From Mycolicibacterium mucogenicum DSM 44124 (GTDB lineage Bacteria; Actinomycetota; Actinomycetes; Mycobacteriales; Mycobacteriaceae): DNA of 64,000 nucleotides. Below are positions 37,209 to 46,971 of this stretch, piece by piece; position 1 is the stretch's first letter, and every line of letters starts with the position of its first letter. The stretch is taken from positions 5,084,001 through 5,148,000 of the forward strand of contig NZ_CP062008.1 of assembly GCF_005670685.2 (NCBI RefSeq), read 5' to 3'. A program made the position numbers and the translations under genes. The notes below the pieces were generated by a model. That model was not told where the DNA came from. It was given only the letters and a program-made list of their open reading frames with translations, and did no database searches.

Positions 37209-38609
37209 ATGGGAAGTGACCGGGACAGCATCTTCGCCGCCTACGCAGCGGCCGAAGACGTGGTCACCACCCTCAATACGCTCGACTACAGCGGCCTGTC
37301 GGCCGCGGACCAACTCGAACTGCTCTCCCGCCGGGAAGCACTCGCCAGCCGCATGCCGGTCGCCGACCACGCCCTGCTGGCCGGGCTGCGAGCCCAGACC
37401 AGCCCGAACGAGATCGGCGCGAAAAACTGGGCCGACGTCCTACGCATCCGACTGCACATCAGCAGCGAGGACGCCCACCGCCGGGTCCGCGACGCCGAAC
37501 ATCTCGGACCCCGCACAGGACTGACCGGTGAGCCGTTACCACCGCTGTGGGAGGCCGCGGCCGCGGCGCAAGCGGACGGGGCCATCAATCCCGAACACGT
37601 CAAGGCGCTCGGCCACTTCATCAACAAACTGCCCGACTGGGTGGACCCCACCACCAGTGGACAGTTCGAGCAGTCGCTTGTCGCCGGGGCACGGCACCAG
37701 ACGCCCGAAGAGTTGCGTGCCACCGCCGAGGCGCTGCTCTACCTGCTCGATCAGGACGGGCCGCTACCCGATGACGCCGAACGCGCCCGCAAACGCGCCT
37801 TCCGCATCGGCAAACAACAACCCGACGGAATGTCCAAAGTGGACGGCTGGCTCGACCCCGAAGCACGCGCCACCCTCGAAGCAGTCCAGGCCAAACTCGG
37901 CGCCCCCGGCATGTGCAACCCCGCCGACCCCACCCCCTGCCAATCCGGCACCCCCACCCAGGCCCAGATCGACAACGACACCCGCAGCACCGACCAACGC
38001 AACCACGACGCCCTCGCCGCCATGGGTCGCATCGCCCTCGGAACCGACCTCGGCGACCACAACGGCCTACCCGTTGCCATCGCGGCCACCTGCACTGTGA
38101 CCGATTTGGAGCAGCGCACCGGGGTCGCGCTCACGCACACCGGCAGCAAGCTCCCCATCAAGGATCTGCTGCAGATGGCCGCCACCAATGGTGCCGATCA
38201 CTACCTTGCTGTGTTCGACCAGCACGGTGAACAGCTGCTGTACATGGGCCGAGCACGTCGCACCGCCACTGTGGCGCAGCGATTCGCCCTCTTCGCCCGC
38301 GACCTGGGCTGCACCAAACCCAACTGCACCGCCTCCGCCTCGCGTTCGCAGGCCCATCACGTCGACACCGACTGGCGCGATGACGGACCCACCGACATCA
38401 CCAACCTCGCCCTCGCCTGCGGCTGCGACAACCGCCTCGCCGACACCGGCGGCTGGAGCACCACCATGGCCAACGGCCGCGCCCACTGGACCCCGCCACC
38501 ACTACTCGACGTCGGCCAACCCCGAACCAACCAATACTGGCACCCCACGCTCTACCCACCCGAGAGCGGCGATGATCAGGGCGGCGAAAGTGACTGTGCA
38601 ACAAACTGA
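37209..38609 (+). CDS. HNH endonuclease signature protein with DUF222 (13E12-type)
   Basis: 466 residues from the ATG at 37209. A DUF222 helical region (about 30-330) and a C-terminal HNH part with CTKPNCTASASRSQAHHVDTDWRDDGPTDITNLALAC, where HH, the N and the Cys pairs give a metal-binding endonuclease fold. Family members are the 13E12 repeat proteins of mycobacteria, multi-copy genes often under SOS control. The exact SOS box directly upstream makes it damage-inducible. Function uncertain: DNA processing, mobility or toxicity. Confidence 0.87.
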   Translation: MGSDRDSIFAAYAAAEDVVTTLNTLDYSGLSAADQLELLSRREALASRMPVADHALLAGLRAQTSPNEIGAKNWADVLRIRLHISSEDAHRRVRDAEHLGPRTGLTGEPLPPLWEAAAAAQADGAINPEHVKALGHFINKLPDWVDPTTSGQFEQSLVAGARHQTPEELRATAEALLYLLDQDGPLPDDAERARKRAFRIGKQQPDGMSKVDGWLDPEARATLEAVQAKLGAPGMCNPADPTPCQSGTPTQAQIDNDTRSTDQRNHDALAAMGRIALGTDLGDHNGLPVAIAATCTVTDLEQRTGVALTHTGSKLPIKDLLQMAATNGADHYLAVFDQHGEQLLYMGRARRTATVAQRFALFARDLGCTKPNCTASASRSQAHHVDTDWRDDGPTDITNLALACGCDNRLADTGGWSTTMANGRAHWTPPPLLDVGQPRTNQYWHPTLYPPESGDDQGGESDCATN

Positions 38610-38709
38610 TTGGCCGACGCAGCAGATCCCTTCGCTGCGGCGCTGTTGATCGCCTTACCGGAGACGGGCTGAAGCCCACCCCGGCAGGCCGGTCCAACCG
38701 GCAGGCGGC

Positions 38710-39608
38710 CTACAGCCCCAGGGCTGCGGCCAACTCTCGCAGACCCGGCCGCGGGTCGGCGGTCGGATGCTCGCCGAGCACCTGCACCACGACGTGGTCC
38801 GCGCCGGCGTCGAGGTGCGCCGTCACCTTGGCCGCGGCATCTTCGACGCCGCCCATCCCGACCAGGGCACGGGCCAGTCGCTCGGATCCGCCGCGGACCA
38901 GGTCGCTCTCATCGAAGCCCTGGCGCAGCCACGAGTTCCGGTAGTTGGGCAGGCCGCTGTAGACGTTCAGGTGATCGTGGGCGCGGCGCAGCTGTTCGGC
39001 GTCATCACCACCGACGACCACGGCCTGCTCGGAGACGATCCATTTGTCCGGCCCGAGGATTTCCCGCGTCGTCGCGGTGGCTGACGGCAAGACGAGGTAC
39101 GGATGCGCGCCGTCGGCCTGGCTGCCCGAGAGCTCGATCATCTTGGGGCCCAACGCCGCCAGCAGCCGGGGCGGCCGGCCCACCCCGGGTTCGATGGCAT
39201 CCGGCACGGCAGCCATCCGCTCCAGGTAGCTGCGCATCGTCGCGAGCGGCTTTTCATAGGTGCCGCCCATCCCCGCTCCACCAGCGGGCCGTGACTGACG
39301 CCGAGGCCCAGCACGAACCGTCCCGGGTACAGCGCGGTCAGCGTGCGGGCACCGGCCTCGGCGGCCGACGGCAGGCGCACATGAATGTTGGCGATGCCCG
39401 TACCCACCACCAGCCGGTCGGTGGCCGCAAGGAACGCCGCCGACTCGGTGAGGCATTCCTTGCCGACGGTCTCGGGCAGGAACAGCGAGCCGTAACCCAT
39501 GGCTTCGATGTCGCGGGCCACGGCCTGAGCGTCCGGCATGGCCCAGCTGTCGCTGGCCCACCAGACGCCGATACGGGACGGAAAGTCGATGCGCGCGCGT
39601 TCAGTCAC
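38710..39608 (-). pseudogene. LLM-class F420-dependent oxidoreductase, frameshifted
   Basis: Start at GTG 39608 (VTERARIDFPSRIGVWW). The N-terminal frame gives a normal luciferase-like barrel to GLGVSHGPLVERG, then continuity moves to a second frame at GMGGTYEKPLATMRSYLERM and on to the C-terminus PGLRELAAALGL at 38710. Joining needs one extra base in a run of four G (CCCC on the plus strand, 39271-39274). All other motifs remain. It could be a real frameshift, a slippage site or a sequencing error. F420H2 for it could come from Fgd1. Confidence 0.78.
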
Positions 39609-39650
39609 CAGTCCACCATCGCCTACCGCCACCGGCACGGCGACGCGGGG

Positions 39651-40406
39651 TCACCCCTGCAGCCGGCCCGACAGCTCGTGAGCCTGCTCGAGAAGGAGCC
39701 GCCCCAGTTCACGTCGACGTCCCGCGCGGAACCGGGTCTCGACACCAGTGAGGCTCAGTGCCCAGCCGGGCAGGCCGCGCCGGTCGAACACCGCGGCCGC
39801 CATGCCCCAGCTGCCTTCCACCAGCAGCGCGGGATTGACGGCGTAGCCGGCGCGCCTGGTCTGCTCGATGCGCTTGCGGATGGCAGCCTCGGAATGTGTT
39901 GGTCCCCAATTGGTTTCGGGCTGTTCGCGGGAGAAGTAGTCGTCGACGTCCGCGGCCGGAAGGTGACTGAGGATGGCCAGGCCGGCGCTGGCCACCCCGA
40001 GCGGAAACCGGATACCGACCTGCAGGACGTGCGAGCGCAACGGGAAGCTGCCCTCCTCGCTGAGCACGCACACCGTCTGATCGCCGCGGCGGGCGGAGAA
40101 GAACGCACTCTCACCGGTCTCGCGCGCCAGCCGCGTCACGACGGCACGCGCCTGATCGGTCACGTCGTGGTGCTGGGCCGCACCGACCCCGAGCAGATAC
40201 AGCTCGGGACCGAGTGACCAGCGGCCGGTCTTCTGATCCCGGCTGACCAGGTGTTCGTCGGCCAACGCGGTGAGCAGCCGGTGCGCCGTCGGCCGGGCCA
40301 ATCCGGCCAGCTTTCCGAGCTCGGTGGTGGAGGCGCCGTCGGGTTCGGCCGTGGCCACGGCCCGCAGCATCGCCCCCACGCGGGCGACGACATTCGGACC
40401 GGTCAT
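39651..40406 (-). CDS. IclR-family transcriptional regulator
   Basis: 251 residues from the ATG at 40406. N-terminal winged helix STTELGKLAGLARPTAHRLLTALADEHLVSRD and an effector domain with GIRFPLGVASAGLAIL. It is divergent from the CoA-transferase genes with a 148-base gap containing two copies of a palindrome, so it very likely controls scoAB and itself. Confidence 0.88.
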   Translation of the reverse strand: MTGPNVVARVGAMLRAVATAEPDGASTTELGKLAGLARPTAHRLLTALADEHLVSRDQKTGRWSLGPELYLLGVGAAQHHDVTDQARAVVTRLARETGESAFFSARRGDQTVCVLSEEGSFPLRSHVLQVGIRFPLGVASAGLAILSHLPAADVDDYFSREQPETNWGPTHSEAAIRKRIEQTRRAGYAVNPALLVEGSWGMAAAVFDRRGLPGWALSLTGVETRFRAGRRRELGRLLLEQAHELSGRLQG

Positions 40407-40419
40407 CACCACATCCTAG

Positions 40420-40438
40420 GCGTTCATTGAATGAACGC
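40420..40438. promoter_or_regulatory. IclR operator, copy 1
   Basis: GCGTTCAT-TGA-ATGAACGC, perfect 8+3+8 palindrome, 13 bases from the iclR start. Confidence 0.72.
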
Positions 40439-40529
40439 ACCTGTCGTCGATGCTCATCCTGTGAACACTTTTGACCTGCTTCGAGCAGAGACTTGCCCTG
40501 TCAGCGACGTGCCGTGTTGAGTGGGTCAC

Positions 40530-40548
40530 GCGTTTACTGGATGAACGG
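40530..40548. promoter_or_regulatory. IclR operator, copy 2 (degenerate)
   Basis: GCGTTTAC-TGG-ATGAACGG repeats the spacing of the first copy with several changes and lies 6 bases before the scoA ATG, overlapping its ribosome site. Confidence 0.6.
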
Positions 40549-40554
40549 AGTGTC

Positions 40555-41313
40555 ATGACCTCGAAGGTGTACGCCTCGGCCGCCGCAGCGGTCGCCGACA
40601 TCGGTGACGGCGCCACGCTGGCTGTCGGCGGATTCGGTTTGTGCGGCATCCCCGACCAACTCATCGATGCCATCGCCGCGTCGAGCGCCACCGATCTCGA
40701 GGTGTTCTCGAACAACTGCGGCGTCGACGGCGTCGGCCTCGGCGTGCTGCTGGGCCTCGGCAAGGTCCGCCGGGTCACCGCCTCGTACGTCGGTGAGAAC
40801 AAGGAGTTCGCCCGCCAGTACCTGTCGGGCGAGCTCGAGGTCGAGCTGACCCCGCAGGGCACGCTGGCCGAGCGGATGCGCGCCGGCGGCGCCGGCATCC
40901 CGGCGTTCTACACCCCGGCGGGCGTCGGCACCCCGGTCTCCGACGGCGGTCTGCCGTGGCGCTACGCGGCCGACGGTTCCGTCGCTGTTGCCTCGCCACC
41001 CAAGGAGATTCGCGAATTCAACGGCAAGCGCTACGTGCTCGAGGAGTCGATCAACGCCGACTTCGCGTTGGTGCACGCGCTGCGCGCCGACACGGCGGGC
41101 AACCTGGTCTTCAACAAGACCGCACGCAACTTCAACCCGCTGGCCGCGATGGCCGGCCGGATCACCATCGTTCAGGTCGAGGAACTGGTGCAGCCCGGCG
41201 AGATCGACCCCGACGACGTCCACCTGGCGGGCGTGTTCGTGCAGCGCATCGTGCACACCGGGCCGCAGGACAAGCAGATCGAGAAGCGCACGGTGCGAGA
41301 GGATGCGAAATGA
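40555..41313 (+). CDS. scoA: 3-oxoacid CoA-transferase subunit A
   Basis: 252 residues. The glycine-rich [17 protein letters not shown] near the N-terminus and [11 protein letters not shown] are family I CoA-transferase alpha-subunit signatures. With subunit B it moves CoA from succinyl-CoA to acetoacetate or 3-oxoadipate. The ATG has CGGAG upstream. Stop overlaps scoB start as ATGA. IclR regulation could also suit an aromatic-ring catabolism PcaIJ role. Confidence 0.88.
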   Translation: MTSKVYASAAAAVADIGDGATLAVGGFGLCGIPDQLIDAIAASSATDLEVFSNNCGVDGVGLGVLLGLGKVRRVTASYVGENKEFARQYLSGELEVELTPQGTLAERMRAGGAGIPAFYTPAGVGTPVSDGGLPWRYAADGSVAVASPPKEIREFNGKRYVLEESINADFALVHALRADTAGNLVFNKTARNFNPLAAMAGRITIVQVEELVQPGEIDPDDVHLAGVFVQRIVHTGPQDKQIEKRTVREDAK

Positions 41314-41954
41314 CCGGCTGGAACCGTGACCAGATGGCCGCACGCGCCGCGGCCGACATGATCGACGGCGAGTACGTCAACCTCGGCATCGGCCTGCCCA
41401 CCCTGATCCCCGGTTTCCTGACGGGCGACGTGCACGTCACGCTGCACTCCGAGAACGGCATCCTGGGCACCGGCCCCTACCCCACCGAGGATGCGGTGGA
41501 TCCTGATCTGATCAACGCCGGGAAAGAGACCGTGACGGTGAATCCCGGTGCGGCGTACTTCGATTCGTCGCTGTCGTTCGGCATGATCCGCGGCGGCCAC
41601 ATCGACACCGCGGTGCTCGGCGGCATGGAAGTGTCGCGCACCGGCGACCTGGCCAACTGGATGGTGCCCGGCAAGATGGTCAAGGGCATGGGCGGCGCCA
41701 TGGATCTGGTGCACGGCGCCTCGCGCGTCATCGTGCTCATGGAGCACACCGACAAGGCCGGCAATCCCAAGATCGTGCCGGTCTGCACACTGCCGCTGAC
41801 GGGTCAGGGTGTCGTCGACCGGATCATCACCAACCTGGCCGTCATCGACGTGCCCGGTGACGGCACGCTGATCCTGCGCGAGACCGCCCCCGGCGTGAGC
41901 GTCGACGACGTCATCGCGGCGACCGGAGCCGAGCTCACGGTGCAGCTCGACTAG
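41310..41954 (+). CDS. scoB: 3-oxoacid CoA-transferase subunit B
   Basis: 214 residues. [12 protein letters not shown] near the N-terminus and the catalytic glutamate in [12 protein letters not shown]. Forms the thioester intermediate with CoA. Coupled to scoA by ATGA. The specific 3-oxoacid is not certain. Confidence 0.88.
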   Translation: MTGWNRDQMAARAAADMIDGEYVNLGIGLPTLIPGFLTGDVHVTLHSENGILGTGPYPTEDAVDPDLINAGKETVTVNPGAAYFDSSLSFGMIRGGHIDTAVLGGMEVSRTGDLANWMVPGKMVKGMGGAMDLVHGASRVIVLMEHTDKAGNPKIVPVCTLPLTGQGVVDRIITNLAVIDVPGDGTLILRETAPGVSVDDVIAATGAELTVQLD

Positions 41955-41999
41955 GTAGTCAATTACGCCGTTCGGCTGATGTGTTGTGCCCGGCTCGGC

Positions 42000-42019
42000 C
42001 CGATAGTGACTTCTATCGG
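42000..42019. promoter_or_regulatory. Inverted repeat in the P450 leader
   Basis: CCGATAG-TGACTT-CTATCGG, 7-base arms, flanked by CTCGG and CCGAG that extend the symmetry, 17 bases before the ATG. It could be an operator or an mRNA hairpin near the ribosome site. Confidence 0.45.
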
Positions 42020-42036
42020 AACCGAGGGAGACATCG

Positions 42037-43269
42037 ATGACCATCGCCGCCAGCCACCCTGTCAGCGTCCTGGACGTGAGCCTGCCCGTCATCGATTACG
42101 AATCCGTCGATGATCCGGCGACGGCGCACCGGATGATCAGAGAGGTTCGCCAACGGTCGGCCGTGGCCATCGGGCCGCACGCACCCGAGGTGCTCAGCTA
42201 CGAACTGGTCCGTACGGTGCTGCGCGACTCGCGCTTTCATCAGCCGGGCGTGCGCGGGCTGGTCCCGCGCGGCGTCACCGGCGGCCCGCTGTGGGACCGC
42301 ATCGGCAGTGCGCTGCTCAGTCTCGACGGCGACGAGCACACCCGGCTCCGGAAGTTGGTGTGCAAGGCTTTCACCGGCCGGGCCGTCGGCCGGCTGGATT
42401 CGCTGATCGACGCCGTCCTGGGCGAGTTGGTCGATTCCGTTGCCGCCGTGGGCAATTGCGACATCGTCGCCGACGTCGCCCAGCCGTATCCCATCCCGGT
42501 GATCTGCGCGCTGCTCGGTGTACCGCGCAGTGACTGGCGGATGATCTCGGATTGGACCGACGACGTCTTCAAGATGTTCTGGTGGGACGTGGCCGCACAT
42601 GAATCGGAAATCCTCACGGCCTGGCAGAAATTCGATGACTACATCGATGCGATGATCGCCGAGCGTCGCATGACACTGACCGATGACCTGCTGTCCGCTC
42701 TCATCCGCGCCGAGGACGATGGCGACCGGCTCAGCCATGCCGAATTGCTCATGCTGTCCATGGGAATCCTTGCGGCGGGCACCGACACCACCCGCAATCA
42801 GCTGGCCGCCGCGGTGGACACTTTCTGCGATCACCCGGACCAATGGGCGCTCCTCGCAACACATCCCGAGCTGGTACCCCAGGCAGTCGATGAGGTCATG
42901 CGGTTCTCGCCGATCGTCCTCAACGTGCCGCGCTACGTCACCGAGGACGTGGAACTGGCGGGGTACTTCTTCCCGCGGGACTCGCTCGTCATCGCCAATA
43001 CCGCTGCGGCGAACCGTGATCCGCAGGTGTACGACAACCCCGATCAATTCGATATCACGCGGCATGATGCACCGCCGATGCTCACGTTCGGCGGTGGTGT
43101 GCACTACTGCCTCGGCGCGCATCTCGCCCGGCTGGAACTGGTCAGAGCACTCACGGTGCTGACGCAACGGATGCCGAACATTCGCCGTACGGGTCCGGCG
43201 CCGTGGAAGCCCCTGATGGCGGTCAGCGGGCCCCGGACGCTGCCGGTCGAGTTCGACGCCGGGCATTGA
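42037..43269 (+). CDS. Cytochrome P450 monooxygenase
   Basis: 410 residues. The I-helix is AGTDTTRNQL, ExxR is in DEVMRFSP, and the heme cysteine is C358 in FGGGVHYCLGAHLAR. Soluble bacterial class I P450 requiring ferredoxin and reductase from elsewhere. The ATG has GAGGGAG upstream. Substrate unknown. Confidence 0.9.
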   Translation: MTIAASHPVSVLDVSLPVIDYESVDDPATAHRMIREVRQRSAVAIGPHAPEVLSYELVRTVLRDSRFHQPGVRGLVPRGVTGGPLWDRIGSALLSLDGDEHTRLRKLVCKAFTGRAVGRLDSLIDAVLGELVDSVAAVGNCDIVADVAQPYPIPVICALLGVPRSDWRMISDWTDDVFKMFWWDVAAHESEILTAWQKFDDYIDAMIAERRMTLTDDLLSALIRAEDDGDRLSHAELLMLSMGILAAGTDTTRNQLAAAVDTFCDHPDQWALLATHPELVPQAVDEVMRFSPIVLNVPRYVTEDVELAGYFFPRDSLVIANTAAANRDPQVYDNPDQFDITRHDAPPMLTFGGGVHYCLGAHLARLELVRALTVLTQRMPNIRRTGPAPWKPLMAVSGPRTLPVEFDAGH

Positions 43270-43366
43270 TTGGGTGAGTGGTTGCGATTCTTCCGCGCGG
43301 GTACCCCGAATTCGGCAGGCTGTCAGGAGCCGGAGTCGGGATCACGACGCAGAAGAGGAGCACTTC

Positions 43367-43915
43367 ATGAGAATCGGCATCATCGTCGGATCGATTCGCG
43401 ATGGGCGCAGCGGAGCCGGTGTCGGCAGCTGGGTGGCCGAACAGGCGACCCAACGCGACGACGCCCAGTTCGAACTCATCGACCTGAAGACCTTCGACGT
43501 GCCGCTGCTCACCGCGGCGACGGTCCCCGCCGCGGCCAAGAAGCAGTACGAGTCGGAGAACGTGCAGCGGTGGAGCGCGGCGATCGATGCCTGCGACGGT
43601 TTCATCTTCGTCACCCCTGAGTACAACCACGGTGTCCCGGGTGCATTCAAGAACGCTGTGGACTCCCTCGGTTCTGAATGGTTCGGCAAGACAGTGGGTT
43701 TCGTGTCCTACGGCGCCGACGGCGGAGTGCGTGCGGTCGAGCAGTGGCGGCAGATCGTCGCCAACTTCCAGATGCTCGACGTCCGCGCTCAGGTGTCGTT
43801 GTCGCTGTTCACCGAGTTCGGCGCCGACGGCTTCACCCCGCTGGAGCGCCGCGCCGGAGAACTGGCAGGGCTGCTGGACCAGCTGATCACGTTGACCGCG
43901 AAGGTGACCGGCTGA
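43367..43915 (+). CDS. NADPH-dependent FMN reductase
   Basis: 182 residues of the flavodoxin-like NAD(P)H-dependent FMN reductase family. N-terminal VGSIRDGRSG binds FMN phosphate and TPEYNHGVPGAFKNAVD is the active-site region. It reduces flavins or quinones and may protect against oxidative stress. AGAGGAG precedes the ATG. It lies 97 bases after the P450 and may share its transcript. Confidence 0.85.
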   Translation: MRIGIIVGSIRDGRSGAGVGSWVAEQATQRDDAQFELIDLKTFDVPLLTAATVPAAAKKQYESENVQRWSAAIDACDGFIFVTPEYNHGVPGAFKNAVDSLGSEWFGKTVGFVSYGADGGVRAVEQWRQIVANFQMLDVRAQVSLSLFTEFGADGFTPLERRAGELAGLLDQLITLTAKVTG

Positions 43916-43917
43916 GC

Positions 43918-46836
43918 TCAGCCCGCGGCGCCCTGCAACACTTCTCGGCCCGGGGCCGTGCCGGCGATCAACGGCAGGTCCCGCCGGGGCCGCGACGGCC
44001 GGCGTGTGAACGTCCGGGACAGCACGCCGCGCACCAGCGGCACCGGCGACCACCAGAACCACCGCCCGAGCAGCCCCGCGATGCCGGGCACCACGAACGT
44101 TCGCACGATCAGGGTGTCGATGAGCAGGCCGACGCCGATGGTGGTGCCGACCTGTTCGATGCTCAGCACGTCGCTGGACAGCATGGCGAACATGGTGATG
44201 CCGAAGACGATTCCGGCCGTGGTCACCACACCGCCGGTACCGCCGAACGTCCGGATCATGCCGGTCTTCAGACCCGCGTCCGGCCGGGTCACCTCTTCGC
44301 GCAGCCGCATGGTCAGCAGCAGGTTGTAGTCCGCGCCGACGGCCACCAACGCGATCAACGCGATCGACGGCACCGCCCAGTGCAGGTCTTTGCCCAAGAG
44401 GTCCTGCCAGATGAAGCTGCTCACCCCGAGCGCCGACGCGTACGACACCACGACGGTGCCGATCACCACCGCGGCCGCCACCGGGCTGCGCAGCATGATG
44501 AGGACGATCAGGAACACGAGCACCAGGGCAACACCGGCCAGCAGCAGGAAGTCATCGGAGACATAGCCCCGAAGCTCTGCGGTGCCGGTGCCGAAACCGG
44601 TGACAAAGACGGTGTTTCGGACCAGAGTGCCCTCTTTCGTGGCCTCGCGGACCGCGGCCAGGATCTCGGGCGAGCGTAGCGCCCCGTCGGTGCCGAACAC
44701 CTTGCCGTCGCCGTAGACGAGCAGCCGCGTCGACCGGCCGTCGGGCGCGAAGTACAGCCCGGCCGCGCGCTGGAAGCGCGGGTCCTGCCACGCGCGCTGC
44801 GGCAGATAGAAGCCGCCGGACGCACTGTCCTGGAAATCTGCCCGCACCCCGCGCAGGTAGTCCGTGAGCCCGGAGAACATGCCGCGGGTCTCACCGACAG
44901 TCTTGGTCAATTGTGTTGTGACGGAGCCGAGTTGGTCGACGGCCGCGCGCATCGAGCGCACCGATGCCTGCGCACCGGTCAGCGATCGCGCCATCTCGAT
45001 CGTGCCCGCGCTGAAACCCACTGTGCTGTCGGTGAGGGTGCCGGCGGCCGCCACCACGGAATCCATGGGTTCGACGACCTTGAGCACCAGCGAGCAGATG
45101 GCGTCGCCCGCGCAATTCGGGTTGGCGTTCGTGAAGCCGCGCAACGGATCCATGTACTGCGACACCGAGGTGACGTTGTCCCGCAGCTGCTGCATGCCGC
45201 CGTGCATTGCGTCGATCCCCGAGCCGAGCTGCCCGAGACCGCGGACGCTGCCGCCCAACCCGTTCTGCAATTGCGTTATCGCCGAGGAGAACTGGTCCAA
45301 CGTCGCGGACAGCTGGTTGACCGCGCCGAGGCGCTTGCTCAGCTGGGCCACCCCGTCGTCGAGCTGGTCGGCGATGGTGCCGGCCTGATCGGTCAGGGCC
45401 GCCTGCTCGGGCACCGAACCCGCCGGCCGCGACGCCGACTGCACCATACGAATGCCGGGAATCTCCATGATCTTCCGGGTCACCCTTTCGACCGCGATGA
45501 CGCCCGCGGGGTTACGCAGGTCGTGGTCGGTCTCGATGGAGACGATCTCGGGCAGCAGCCGGTTGGGCGGGAAGTGCCGGTCCATGGCCTGGTAGCCCCG
45601 GTTGGCGTGAGTCGAATCGGGTTGTGCGGCAAGCTCGTCGAAGCCCAACCGGATGCCGGCGACCGGGATGGCGCAGACCATGAGAATCACCGACGCGGCC
45701 ACCAGCACGGGTCCGGGCCACCGGGCGACGACGGTCCCGACCCGGCGCCAGCCCCGGCCGGGCACCGTCGCCGCGGCCCGACGGCGCGGCTGCGCCAGAC
45801 CATGCCGGCCGGCCAGCCCGATGAACGCGGGCAACAACGTCAGCGATGCGAACATCCCGGTGAGAATGCCAATGGCACAAGGTAATCCGGCACTGCGCAG
45901 CATGCCAACCTGAGCGAACAGCAGGCACGACAGCGCTGCCGCGATGGTCAGGCCCGACGCGGCGATCACCGGCGCGACACTGCGGTTCGCGATCACCAGC
46001 GCGTCCTCGTGGTCGACGCCGGCGCGGCGCTGTTCGTGATAGCGGCCCAGCAGGAAGATGCCGTAATCCGTTGCCGCCCCGAGCACCATCGCGGCCAGCA
46101 GCGACACCGAGAAGATCGATACCTCGATGAGGTCCCGCTCCCCCAGGAATGCCACGACGCCCCGCGCGACCCCGAGTCCCAGCCCGACGGTCAGCAGCGG
46201 GATCGATGCCGTGATCACCGACCGGTACACGGCGAACAACAGCACCGCGATCAGCACCACCGTGACGCCCGTGATCATCAGCATCTGCTTGTCGATTGCG
46301 GTCAGCTCGTCGGCGATGGTGGCGCCGGGTCCGGTGACATAGGCGTGCAGGCCCGCCGGTGCCGGCGCGGCGGCGACGATCCGCCGCACCGCATCCAGCG
46401 CGGCGTTCGCCTTGGCGGCGCCGAGTTCACCGCGAATCCGCAGCATGGTGTAGACGGCCTTGCCGTCGGTGCTCTGCGCGCCGGATGCCGTCAACGGGTC
46501 GGACCACAGGTCCATCACCGAATCCAGGTTTTCGGTATCCGCGCGCAATGTGCGCAGCAGCTGGTCGTAGTAGGCCCGCTCCGGCGCACCGAGCGGGTGC
46601 TCACCCTCCAACACCAGGTAGTTGAGGTTGCCGCTCGAGCCGTCGTGGAAATGCCGGTCCATCTGAACGCCGGCGAGGTTCACCGGGGCGTCCGCGGGCA
46701 GGAAACCGCGCGCGTGGTTGTGCGCAGTGCTTTCCACTTGCGGCACAAGCAGATTGCCCGCCGCTGCGGCCAGCACCCACAATCCGATGATCAGGACCGC
46801 GAAGCGGCTGCAGAATCTTGCGATGACGTCCCACAT
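43918..46836 (-). CDS. Large MMPL-family transporter
   Basis: 972 residues, the full length of mycobacterial MmpL proteins. An N-terminal helix, a periplasmic loop, five helices around YGIFLLGRYHEQRRAG, a second large loop with coiled-coil and amphipathic repeats (SATLDQFSSAITQLQNGLGG), and a final helix set with GADYNLLLTMRLREE. It would export a lipid or siderophore-like molecule. No MmpS partner is adjacent. Divergent from a histidine kinase/response regulator pair across a perfect palindrome. Confidence 0.88.
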   Translation of the reverse strand: MWDVIARFCSRFAVLIIGLWVLAAAAGNLLVPQVESTAHNHARGFLPADAPVNLAGVQMDRHFHDGSSGNLNYLVLEGEHPLGAPERAYYDQLLRTLRADTENLDSVMDLWSDPLTASGAQSTDGKAVYTMLRIRGELGAAKANAALDAVRRIVAAAPAPAGLHAYVTGPGATIADELTAIDKQMLMITGVTVVLIAVLLFAVYRSVITASIPLLTVGLGLGVARGVVAFLGERDLIEVSIFSVSLLAAMVLGAATDYGIFLLGRYHEQRRAGVDHEDALVIANRSVAPVIAASGLTIAAALSCLLFAQVGMLRSAGLPCAIGILTGMFASLTLLPAFIGLAGRHGLAQPRRRAAATVPGRGWRRVGTVVARWPGPVLVAASVILMVCAIPVAGIRLGFDELAAQPDSTHANRGYQAMDRHFPPNRLLPEIVSIETDHDLRNPAGVIAVERVTRKIMEIPGIRMVQSASRPAGSVPEQAALTDQAGTIADQLDDGVAQLSKRLGAVNQLSATLDQFSSAITQLQNGLGGSVRGLGQLGSGIDAMHGGMQQLRDNVTSVSQYMDPLRGFTNANPNCAGDAICSLVLKVVEPMDSVVAAAGTLTDSTVGFSAGTIEMARSLTGAQASVRSMRAAVDQLGSVTTQLTKTVGETRGMFSGLTDYLRGVRADFQDSASGGFYLPQRAWQDPRFQRAAGLYFAPDGRSTRLLVYGDGKVFGTDGALRSPEILAAVREATKEGTLVRNTVFVTGFGTGTAELRGYVSDDFLLLAGVALVLVFLIVLIMLRSPVAAAVVIGTVVVSYASALGVSSFIWQDLLGKDLHWAVPSIALIALVAVGADYNLLLTMRLREEVTRPDAGLKTGMIRTFGGTGGVVTTAGIVFGITMFAMLSSDVLSIEQVGTTIGVGLLIDTLIVRTFVVPGIAGLLGRWFWWSPVPLVRGVLSRTFTRRPSRPRRDLPLIAGTAPGREVLQGAAG

Positions 46837-46892
46837 GGGTTCCGAAACTACGAGCGACCGGGGTCCGGAAACGTCGTGCTGCGGACGAGACC

Positions 46893-46918
46893 GGGCCTCC
46901 TACCGTGGTAGGAGGCCC
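46893..46918. promoter_or_regulatory. Perfect 12+2+12 palindrome between mmpL and the two-component system
   Basis: Left arm GGGCCTCCTACC and its exact complement flank GT. It lies 57 bases from the mmpL start and 54 from the kinase ATG. Best candidate binding site of the NarL-type response regulator, controlling both directions. Confidence 0.6.
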
Positions 46919-46959
46919 CGGCCGTCCCGCGAATGATGTGTAAATCCCGGCACCGGCTC

Positions 46960-46965
46960 TACGCT
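46960..46965 (+). promoter_or_regulatory. Candidate -10 element for the kinase gene
   Basis: TACGCT ends 6 bases before the ATG at 46972, so the message may be leaderless. Confidence 0.35.
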
Positions 46966-46971
46966 GGCAGT

